DNA of 25,177 nucleotides from positions 1 through 25,177 of the forward strand of contig JAQGAU010000653.1 in the NCBI GenBank assembly GCA_034698045.1, written 5' to 3'. Source of the stretch: Paramacrobiotus richtersi (Eukaryota > Tardigrada > Eutardigrada > Parachela > Macrobiotidae). The notes under the pieces were generated by a model. It had not been told where the DNA came from. It was given only the letters and a program-made list of their open reading frames with translations, and made no database searches. Shown here piece after piece: positions 10,171 through 18,448 of the stretch. The position numbers were made by a program, and so were the translations under genes. Each line of letters starts with the position of its first letter. Position 1 is the stretch's first letter.

Positions 10171-10337
10171 ACTAGACTCCCTTTAATTTTTTATAGCAGT
10201 CCACTTAGTTCTCGACACCTGTGCTGTACTCTTTTTTTTATCCGGCAAAAGCTATCCCGACTGTAAAGTAACAACAAAGTAAAACAAAACTTGAATACAA
10301 TGTAGTTGCACATGTACACTGTCACAGAAATTTACAT

Positions 10338-10367
10338 TACACATTTACACATAGTACACATTTACAC
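10338..10367. repeat. Short direct repeat
   Basis: TACACATTTACAC occurs at 10338-10350 and 10355-10367, a 17-bp period, inside a longer region of degenerate ACATTTACAC-like sequence (about 10310-10375). It looks like ordinary local slippage. Confidence 0.7.
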
Positions 10368-10399
10368 CGTGTGACTGTTACACAAATTAATTATGTTGT

Positions 10400-11183
10400 A
10401 ATACGTAACGTTTCGAAACGTGCAGTTGTCTTGTGCCCAAACGCTGTTACTGTCAAACTTACTTATTGGTTTACCAAATTTATCGTATATTCATTCTGCG
10501 CACACTGAACAACTGCAGACTGATGCACTTCCAGAGCTCCTCGTTAAGAATGTGGGTTGATCAAACGCTGGTGGCGGTTTGCCCAACTTCGGGTGGAATC
10601 TCAGGACTTCCGGGACGATTTTGCGTCCACGTCCTGGACGGATGGGTTTACCTTCAGAACAGTTCCGGTTGTCCCACGGTGCATACAGTATATGCACAGT
10701 TACTCCCACCTGCCGTAGCCGGCAGCGGCTTACCTTCCATGTTGTGGTCAGCGAACATTTGTTGCGTAATTGCTGGCACGTCCAGTCTCGTTTTTTATCC
10801 TGTTCGATTGAGTCCCCGTTAAGGGATAACAATGGAATACGGATAATTTGGGGTGGAACGCACAGTTTACTTTGCGTAAGGACCGCGTGCTGCACGTAAT
10901 CGGTGAGCGTGTAGAGGCACAGTACAGTGTTTACAATGTCGCCTACGTATACGGTACTTACAGATACAACAATTCCAAGCAAAAGGATACGAGAGATATC
11001 TGTTCGTTGTGCAAATCGGAGTGTACACTGTTTTAGTCGGTTGCATCGTATGCGTACACGACCGGAAATAACATCATAACATCCACAACATTATCAGGTC
11101 GTGCTGTTTCCAGGTTCTAGCTTCGTGCAGGATATGAGAATTTATCAGTATTAACCGCGTTATAATAGTTATCTGTTGTTAGA
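10400..11183 (+). promoter_or_regulatory. SCR upstream module (unit B)
   Basis: This noncoding segment shares ordered blocks with 15540-16077 and 23160-23470: TTGTGGTCA(A/G)CGAAC, then TTCGATTGAG, GTTAAG, AACAATGG, and a CACAGTTTAC...GTAAGGACCGC block. It leads directly into the first coding exon of the SCR gene. Conservation ahead of three first exons suggests promoter or 5' UTR function. Recent duplication alone could also explain it, though the blocks are more conserved than the sequence between them. Confidence 0.5.
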
Positions 11184-12361
11184 ATGATTCCGCAAACCTT
11201 TCTCTGTATAATAATGACGGTATGTACCTGTATATTTCATCAAACAGAGCATTACATTTTTTGCTTTCCCTGTACCATTGTACGGTAAATATGGAAGCAA
11301 TTCAAAAATCACTAAGGCAATTACATGTATTAGAAACTATGATTTTGTATATGCAGAATTTATAAAAGGGCGCACACAGTATGAGCTTTGTCCTTTGTTT
11401 CACCGTTTGAAGTCTAGAATTCGTACGCGGTGATGCTTAACTATGCAGCTCATAATCCGTGTCGTGCGAAATGGAGCAAATTTTGTATTGGATCGCTTCT
11501 CTGATTTCTAGTAGCCTTATTAGTAGCAGCTATAATAATATAAAGATTCTTGCTGCTAATCGTGATAATTGTTGTGTTCGGACAAAGACGTACAGAGGTC
11601 TATGAATAACTGCTATGTTGAACTTACAGCTGATGAGCGGCAGCTTAGCTAATAATCTGGGCCGGTACAATGACGACTACCTGGACAACGGATATCTGCG
11701 ATCCGGCAAGCGATACAGTCTCAGTATGCATTCATACCCAGCGGGAGACGGTTACAACCAGCGGTACGCGGATACTGACCGGTATATCGCCCGCAACCTG
11801 CACAAGACACCCGACTACCGGCGGAACTACGACGACGAGGCCGGCCGAAGCAGTGCCTATAAGCCCTACCCAGTTAAAAGCACCTACTCGTACATTAAAC
11901 CCACACCGACCACCTGCTTCGCATGCACCACGTCGTCCTGCGTGACGGTGACCAGCTCGACGACCGTGTACCGTCTGGTGTCCATCTGCCAGCTGCCTAC
12001 CACCTACGCCTACGTTGGCACCACAGTCGGAGAGGAGTACAGGGAGGAAGTTCTGCTCACAGGTCAGGTCGGCGACGACACCGTTTCACAGTACTCATCG
12101 GAAACAGGGACATGCACGCTGATGGCACTGCCCAGCAAACTGATCCCCGACTGCTGCAGCAGTCTTTCGACGGCCAGCAGTTCCGCGCCCTGCTTGACCA
12201 GCACGTTTGTCCGCACCATACTCCGGGACAAGACGTGTACGATGAACATCGAGACGTTCCTGTATAAAGATGTCGCGATCGACGAGTTCGACGGACAGCC
12301 CACCAGGGAAGTCGGCAAAAGTTTCGTCACGGTCAGCCAGGCCACTACATGTGCCTTTTAA
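11184..12361 (+). CDS. Secreted Tyr/Arg-rich, Cys-rich protein SCR (unit B), two exons
   Basis: Coding exons are 11184-11219 (12 codons, ending ATGACG before GTATGT) and 11630-12361, joined in phase 0 over a 410-nt intron ending CTTACAG. The product is about 255 residues. Exon 1 gives the hydrophobic start MIPQTFLCIIMT, which continues into LMSGSLA and looks like a signal peptide. A region of about 85 residues rich in Tyr, Arg, Asp and Gly follows (GRYNDDYLDNGYLRSGKRYS, RYADTDRYIARNL). Then comes a Ser/Thr-rich domain with ten Cys: TCFACTTSSC, SIC, GTC, DCC, PC, KTC and TTC near the end. The even count and spacing fit five disulfides in an extracellular protein. I do not recognise the family. 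Start choice rests on matching exon 1 copies at 16078 and 23471. An internal ATG at 11615 or 11633 is the alternative, made less unlikely by a TATA-like box in the intron. Relative to unit C it lacks the YGNATWMGQ segment. Confidence 0.8.
11361..11368 (+). promoter_or_regulatory. TATA-like box inside the SCR intron (unit B)
   Basis: TATAAAAG lies about 250 bases before the exon 2 ATG codons, within the proposed intron. It is a near-perfect TATA box and could drive a shorter transcript starting near 11390. The unit C intron has no clear equivalent at the matching place, so it may be fortuitous. Confidence 0.3.
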
Positions 12362-13250
12362 TCGACCTGAAATGATGGGCCGCATCTTCAACTCCTTCGA
12401 TGTGTCCTGTCTGTCTATGACCTGCTCTTACAGTCGACATCCATGCCACTGTCATAACTGTCATGACACTGTACAGTAAATATCTTCCGCGATGTTACTC
12501 ATTTTGTGAGTAACTTATTGCATTTGTTACCAAACCAAGGTATCCGTTGTACGACTGTATGTGTGTTTTGTTTGAATTCAGCCCGGCCCTGCCAAAGGTC
12601 AACGGTCATGCTCACCGGCCTTGGTAGCCAGTGAAATATCATAATCACGTTGCAACATATCGGAAAGAATAATTCGCTCTATTCAAACTACATCATATAC
12701 TTTACTGAAGAATTTCCTCATGTAATTTAGAAACAAAGATAAAGAGTAGACGGACTACCCAAGAATCTTTCCGCAGTTAGCCGTATAGGTAGACGTTAAC
12801 GTAATTGGTACCAACATTCGTAGATTGCGCTTAAACGAATTAATACGCGAAACTTCTGAACTGCTTCTACAAAAATAAATATATCAATCTAACAATCATT
12901 TCATCAGTTTTCGCGAATCCAGCTTCGGTGCACTATGACCCCACAGGTGCTGTAGGTGGCTGTTCGTTCAACTGTGGATAGGACGTATTATACCGCAGTT
13001 CGTATTCGCCATGACTCGATCCACTCTATCTGAAACTTCATAACTTTTTACCTTTTATTTTTGATATAGAATAAAAAATTCATCGATACTCATCAGATTT
13101 AGTACGTTTTAAAAGAATTTCATTAGCATAGGTGGTGTGTTTATTCTTAAATCGGGCCAAAAATGCTTACTTGCTAATAATAAAATTAATGATGATATCA
13201 ACAATCCACAGATAAAAAGTACACCTATTAGTTGTGGCTGGGGGTAACGG
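12362..13250 (+). other. SCR 3' UTR and spacer (unit B)
   Basis: The first 250 bases align with the flank after the unit C gene. Shared blocks are TCGACCTGA/TCGACATTG, CTATGACCTGCT and CTCACCGGCCT near 12612 and 17560. AATAAA at 12874-12879 is a possible polyadenylation signal. The block at 13135-13173 recurs at 21731-21770. No gene is seen. Confidence 0.55.
13135..13173. repeat. Spacer block shared with 21731-21770
   Basis: The block TTCTTAAATCGGGCCAAAAA then TGCTTACTTG matches TTCCTAAATCCGGGGTAAAA then ATGTTTACTTG at 21731-21770. Both follow an SCR sequence by roughly the same order of distance, so they mark the same part of the duplicated unit. Confidence 0.6.
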
Positions 13251-13493
13251 AACAAGCCGATTATTGTCTCTGCTTGTCAAGGACTCAAGGTTGCATACCA
13301 GTGGACTATTTTAGCTGCAAGAGATTCTAATCTGCAGTTCACAACTGCTTGGTGGACTTTGACGAACCCCGTGGAAAATAGTTACTGAACTATCAAACAG
13401 CAAGGGCAGTAAACCACACAAGTGAAGGAATACTTCCATACACGATACAAGACTTGGTAAGAGTTTTGCAACCCATTGACCTAGAGTACAAAA

Positions 13494-14558
13494 ATGCTCG
13501 TTTTACGTAATATCAGTATTGCGATCATCTTATCCGCTGCACCCGGTCGCTCAGCAGCGAGCAGTACAACTACCAAAGAATACAAATATTTTCTAACCGC
13601 ATGCGCAATGATTCGGAGTGAATTACACATACTCCTGGAGTGGATCGAATTTCACCGTACCCAAGGCGTCGAACACTTCATCTTCTACGACGACGAAAGC
13701 ATCGACGACGTGCATCTTCTACCGCGTTTATACTCTGACATCGGCTATCCAGAGTTAGTGGAAATCTTTCCGGTTCGATTTCTTCGATACAACCAACAAT
13801 GGAACACTGAGTATATCGACCATGCACGGCGGCAGTCGTTGGGGCTGAATCACTGCAATTCCCGAATGAACGGCGTTTCGCAATGGCTGCTGGTCAGTGA
13901 TGTGGACGAATTCATGTTTTCTCCAAAGTACGGCACAATAGCGGGATATCTCCAGAACAGCGCAAACGAGACAACAAGAGAAATCTATGTTTCGGCACTT
14001 CGCTTTGGGACTTCCGGTGTGCAGCGTGAGAACCGTGTTTACCTGTCACTGGATCCATACTCGCAACGCATAACGGTTAGGAATGAAATGTTCAACAGCG
14101 ACTTGTTAATTACATCGCGGAATCGCAAACGTGCACCGTATCCGCGACTGGAGGAAGATTATATAATGCGGTATAAAAAGTCTTGTCCACATTTTACAAA
14201 CCCGGAAACTGTAAAATGTTCTCACTTGCTGGGAAAGTCCATTTGGAAACCGGAAATGTGCGGAACGGCGTCCTTGCACTATTGTAAGCAACCTTTGGCC
14301 GGAAATATCCAGAAGCCATCCGTAGAAGAAATTCGGTGCAACCACTACGCATTTCGATCAAAGGAGCACGTCGACTCATTGCCGGTTCAGAAGATGCGGG
14401 ACGGAAAGAAGAAGGTGTTCGATACAATCGATGCGTCGTGGTTCTCCAGCGTGGAAGACCATGCGATAGATTGGTACAAACAGGATTTGGTTTCGCGACT
14501 GCAGATGTTTCCCGCTAAAACCGTGGACCGCCGAGGGCTTCCTGGACCAATTAAGTAA
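13494..14558 (+). CDS. GT92/DUF23-like glycosyltransferase, intact (unit C)
   Basis: This intact 354-residue, single-exon frame is the best reference copy in the window. Residues 1-22 (MLVLRNISIAIILSAAPG...) form a signal-peptide-like start. The catalytic body has FLTACAMIRSELHILLEW (33-50), VEHFIFYDDESIDD (59-72), WLLVSDVDEF (131-140, the likely metal and nucleotide-sugar binding DxD region), ETTREIYVSALRFG, a Cys-containing stretch (about 231-264) and HYAFRSKEHVDSL (284-296). A charged tail (WFSSVEDHAIDWYKQDLVSRL) is absent from the unit B copy. Two or more candidate N-glycosylation sites (NAT-like, NET) agree with a lumenal fold. By family it should transfer a sugar from a nucleotide sugar to a glycan; donor and acceptor cannot be told. 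No intron is visible. Its upstream flank matches unit B, and AATAAA at 15176-15181 is a distant possible poly(A) signal. Confidence 0.92.
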   Translation: MLVLRNISIAIILSAAPGRSAASSTTTKEYKYFLTACAMIRSELHILLEWIEFHRTQGVEHFIFYDDESIDDVHLLPRLYSDIGYPELVEIFPVRFLRYNQQWNTEYIDHARRQSLGLNHCNSRMNGVSQWLLVSDVDEFMFSPKYGTIAGYLQNSANETTREIYVSALRFGTSGVQRENRVYLSLDPYSQRITVRNEMFNSDLLITSRNRKRAPYPRLEEDYIMRYKKSCPHFTNPETVKCSHLLGKSIWKPEMCGTASLHYCKQPLAGNIQKPSVEEIRCNHYAFRSKEHVDSLPVQKMRDGKKKVFDTIDASWFSSVEDHAIDWYKQDLVSRLQMFPAKTVDRRGLPGPIK

Positions 14559-14621
14559 AGGTATTTCGACGTTCTTGGGACGATTTGTTTATTAAACATT
14601 ACGCACGGAAACCTGGATCCT

Positions 14622-14870
14622 GCTGGTCTTTCGCTGTCCTTGTATCATTACAATAGTGCCGATGTCGGGATGATTTAAAACAACTACTGTTTTGCCATAC
14701 TTTAGCTGCTTTTTGTTGCTGGGTCTGTTCAGTTTCGAACGTTTAAATAGTTCTCGTGCTGGTTTTACCATTTGTTAAACCGGTCTCACAATCAGAAGTC
14801 CCTCATGCAGCTGTACAATGTACAGCTGTATTTGTACACACATCCGAGTACACGAACAAGACATCCACTG
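14622..14870 (+). repeat. Conserved GT92 3' flank (unit C)
   Basis: CCTGCTGGTCTTTCGCTGTC and TGCCGATGTCGGGATGA correspond to the blocks at 2145 and 9946, lying 64 bases after the stop. At 14808-14828 this copy carries a perfect 9-bp inverted repeat, CAGCTGTAC-AAT-GTACAGCTG, that the other copies lack. Confidence 0.7.
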
Positions 14871-15539
14871 AAAGGATCCAGGAGGCACGTTTTATTAGGA
14901 AGCGTACAGGAGATCTGAGACAGGATTGCCAAGACTAAATTCTGATCTTCTGATCTTACAAATTTATCTCAGTTTAAGATGTTGATTAAATGTAAGAGGG
15001 TTGGTCATCATGTTTCCGGTACAGTTGTTACCAATAAGAATCGCTTCTATCGCTACATTCATTGTACATATGTACACTGAAAACCTGCAGACTGCATGAT
15101 CATCTTCCACATTTGCTCGTAATAGTAATGTTGTAATGTTGTAACAAAATTAATTAGCAATCATTATATATCCAGAATAAAGCGCGATCAGCTCCCGCTC
15201 GATCCGTTTAACACCATTAAACTAACAACATCTCATCAGAACAACGTCGTCTCACAACACAAAACACAACATTTTCTACTCCTCCAACTACATCCCTCTA
15301 TAGCTTTGGGATCTACCCGCAATCTTCGGCGCATCTATCCGGACTTGGAAACACTCTTGATAGCATTGTCCAACATCAGAACAGCCAGTGCTGCCGCGGG
15401 TCCGATAAGACGGACGTTTTGAATGAGTTTCGATGAATCATCCAGGGATGCAGCGCGCTCATACCCCGTGGGGAGGCTGGTTGGGTAGCACCAAGTACGG
15501 TTTGATTCACCTCCGGGAAAAGCAGTGCACTCTGCGATG
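14871..15539. other. Spacer between GT92 and SCR (unit C)
   Basis: I see no gene here. The block near 15060-15100 (ACACTGAAAACCTGCAGACT) matches the spacer at 10503-10522, keeping the unit in register. Between about 15230 and 15530 the sequence is richer in GC and has diverged from unit B. Confidence 0.5.
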
Positions 15540-16077
15540 TTGTGGTCAACGAACGACGAGTATTTTATACTGGCTAATCAATGTAATCTTATGTTTTTTC
15601 TACCGGCACCCGGTTCGATTGAGCCGGCGTTAAGCGGGAACAAATGGATTGCGGACCATTTGTGGTCCGCAATCCATTTGTGGTGGAACACACGGTTTAC
15701 GTAAGGACCGCTTGGTGCGCATTTGGTAACCGGTCAGGCAAGCAATATGATATCACAGATTTGACCATATTATGCTTTATATGGCGCCTAAGTACCATGT
15801 TTTGCTTATGTACTAGTTGTCTTGTGTGCAAACGCTGGTACTGTGAGAGGAATAAATACTGCATTATGTTTTGCTTGGAATGGTACGGGAATATTTTGTG
15901 AACCGTACAAACTGGAGTGGCCATCGTTTTGTTCGCTTATAGCACAATATATATACCGACAACAACATTAATAACATTATTAGATCGTGTTATTGCCAAC
16001 TGTCGCCATCGTATCGGACATAAATATTTATACTTCAGTGATAACAGCTGTGTAATACGCAATTAATTGTTAACGGA
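15540..16077 (+). promoter_or_regulatory. SCR upstream module (unit C)
   Basis: The module holds the same blocks as in unit B: TTGTGGTCAACGAACG, CGGTTCGATTGAG, GTTAAG, and CACGGTTTACGTAAGGACCG. It is followed by AACAACATTA...CGTGTTATTG and then the first SCR exon. A perfect palindrome has been inserted in it (15640-15681). Probable promoter and 5' UTR; the transcription start is not visible. Confidence 0.5.
15640..15681. repeat. Perfect 19-bp inverted repeat with 4-nt loop
   Basis: The arm ACAAATGGATTGCGGACCA (15640-15658) and its exact reverse complement (15663-15681) flank TTTG. In unit B the matching place reads AACAATGGAATACGGATAAT then TTGGGGTGGAAC, with only one arm. The second arm is therefore an inverted copy gained in unit C. 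Confidence 0.9.
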
Positions 16078-17287
16078 ATGATTTCGTGGGCATTTATCTC
16101 GATAATGACGGTATGTAACTTTCTCGAACAAAACTGTATGTAATTACGTTCAAAATCGATTAGTTTCTTTTCTGTATACTGAAGTATCGGCATGGAAAAT
16201 TTTGTTCTCTAAATATTACACCGGCTTTCGCTAAGGACAAACGATAACTAAATGATAATCTAGGCAACACGAACTCAGTACAAATAATCATTTGCTAAGC
16301 ATGTACGACTTTGCCAGTATCCGTAACTCTCGAGATGACCAGAGGTCACATACACTACATAAACTGTGACAATGTGACCGACCGACCGATACAAAGATTG
16401 TGTGTGGTAAATGATGTGTTGAAACCTGAAGGAGTCTATTGAATTTACAACATGCAGTGCACACAGAGCGTACTTTAATGACTTGCTGTTTGTTGGCTCT
16501 GTAGCTAATGAGCGGCGGCTTAGCTAATCGTCTGGGTCGGTACGACGATGACTACCTAGGAAATGGGTATTTACAATCCGGCAAAAGATACAGTCCCAAC
16601 ATGCACTCTTACCAAGCTGGAGATGGTTACAACGAGCGCTACGCGGATAGTGACCGGTACATTGCGCGCAACCTGCAGAAGGCCCCCGACCACCGACGGG
16701 ACGACGACGATAAGGACGGCCGGAGCAGTGCATACAGGTATGGAAACGCTACCTGGATGGGACAGCATTACCCTGTCAAGAGCACACACTCCTACATCAA
16801 ACCCACACCGCCCAGTAGCACCACCTGTCCCGCGTGTACAACGCCCTCCTGCGTGACAGTGACCACCTCGACGATCATCTCCCGTCTGGTGTCCATCTGC
16901 CAGCTACCCACCACTTACGGCTACATCGGCACCACAGTGGACCCCATCGTACGTGCCGTCCAAATCGAAGATCTGGAAGACAATGACAGCCCAGCCGGTG
17001 ACACCACGGTTTCAAGGTACTCATCGGAGACAGGGACATGTACGCTGATGGCCCTGCCCAGCAAGCTGGTCCCCGACTGCTGCAGTGGTCCGTCGACGGC
17101 CAGTAGCTCTGAGCCCTGCCTGACCAGCACCTTTACCCGCACCATCCTTCGAGACAAGACTTGCACGATGACGATCGAGACCTTCCTATATAAAGATGCC
17201 GCTATTGACTCGTTCGAGGGAGTGCCCACGAGTAGCGCCGGCGAAAGTTTCGTCATCGTCAACCAGGCCACTACTTGTGTCCTGTAA
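16078..17287 (+). CDS. Secreted Tyr/Arg-rich, Cys-rich protein SCR (unit C), two exons
   Basis: Coding exons 16078-16110 (11 codons, ending ATGACG before GTATGT) and 16505-17287 join in phase 0 over a 394-nt intron ending TGTAG. The product is about 271 residues. The N-terminus MISWAFISIMT then LMSGGLA is short and hydrophobic, like a signal peptide. Next is a Tyr/Arg/Asp-rich stretch (GRYDDDYLGNGYLQSGKRYS; RYADSDRYIARNLQK; a run of acidic residues). A Ser/Thr-rich domain follows with ten Cys in the same order as the unit B protein. The two are strongly alike in SSETGTCTLMALPSKL and TILRDKTCTM, which points to purifying selection on the Cys domain. It carries an NAT glycosylation sequon in YGNATWMGQ, and an acidic insert (about 20 residues before TTVS) differs from unit B. 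AATAAA at 17610-17615 is a likely poly(A) signal. Function unknown; an extracellular matrix, cuticle or secreted defence role would be guesses. Confidence 0.85.
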
Positions 17288-18317
17288 TCGACATTGTAGT
17301 GCGCCTCATCTTCAGATCCTCCGAGGCGAGCCTACCATTATTCTATGACCTGCTGCTGCTTAGTTCATAACCGTCGCTCTAGAGCGTCACTGTATAATTA
17401 TCATGACATAAATGATTTCCACAACGGTATTCAACTGGCGCGTAGGTTGATTGCTTGTCTGGCCGAAGTATATGTTCGATCTCTGTTTGTTGAGCTTATA
17501 CTGGAGAGCATATTGTGTTTCAAGTTAGACAGGGCTGACAAAAAGTCAATGTTCATTCTCACCGGCCTGTAGCAGTAAAGAGTACAACTGTGTGCACCAT
17601 ATTTCAAGCAATAAATCGTACGTATTGAAATTCAAAGCTACAGCATATCAGGCGTTACTTACTGTCCCTGAGTTCTATCATCCATGACAGCTAATTTACA
17701 CTTTAGAAATCATGCGTGGTAACGCTCAGTTGATTACGAGCACTGTTCCCTGTCGTGCCGATTGGAATAAGTTTTTTATTTGAGTGGATTGTTTTATCTA
17801 GACATTAGTACGACATCTGGGTGAACCTAATAAATATAGATTTACACTAGCATCACATCATCCCTTCGACCTTGATAACAATCCATAATCCACTCACAAT
17901 GGAGTGTGTTACAAACGTACAGTGTAATTAAGTGACGAATCATCCTCTTTGGCAACGGACAAGTCCAGAATATAATATCCGACGTACAGTAATGCCAGTA
18001 TACCGATGCACATATCGCGATATGTTTCTATTTTGACCACTATTTTGAAAAAACATTTGATATCACAATATTGCGCAGTTGTACACATAGTTTCGCTTTT
18101 CTTTAAGTACATGCACAGTGTGAAGCTCCCCGTCACTTCGTTTCCCGATAACTGGTTTCCTGACTCCTGGTCGTTCACCAAGTCGGCGGGCCTTGCTTAG
18201 TCGATCAGTACATATGGTCGCAGAAAATTTCGACTTCAGCTCGAAAACAAAAACTAATTGGAAACAAAACAGATCCAGCAAGAGAAAAACATAAGGAGCG
18301 GTGCAAAAAACTGGTCT
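17288..18317. other. SCR 3' UTR and spacer (units C/D)
   Basis: The first 290 bases align with the flank of the unit B SCR gene. Further on I see no supported gene. A 90-codon minus-strand frame at 17909-18181 has no recognisable motif and is not called. Confidence 0.5.
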
Positions 18318-18374
18318 ATTGATATCATTCCCACATTGGCATAACTATAATGGTACAATGGAAGGTCAGCAGAT
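18318..18374 (-). repeat. Conserved GT92 3' flank element (unit D, minus strand)
   Basis: Read on the minus strand it begins TCTGCTGACCTTCCATTGTA and contains TATGCCAATGTGGGAATGAT, closely matching 9946 onward. It starts 75 bases after the stop of the minus-strand GT92 gene, a distance like that in units A and C. Confidence 0.8.
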
Positions 18375-18448
18375 TTCAGGCAATCCACGTCTCGGTATGG
18401 TTATACTTTCCCAACCAAAATATTCTCCGGATACGTTGGCCATTATTT

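Noticed and set aside
10491-10982. 163-codon minus-strand open frame
   Set aside because: It lies antisense in the SCR upstream module, is not kept open in the homologous modules at 15.5 and 23.2 kb, and shows no domain.
15609-15625. CGGTTCGATTGAG as a tRNA B box or tRNA relic
   Set aside because: No A box or cloverleaf can be drawn around it, and the same block at 10799 and 23225 belongs to the SCR upstream module.
17909-18181. 90-codon minus-strand frame with a hydrophobic stretch
   Set aside because: Composition is like the surrounding AT-rich spacer and there is no homologue in the other units or any recognisable motif.
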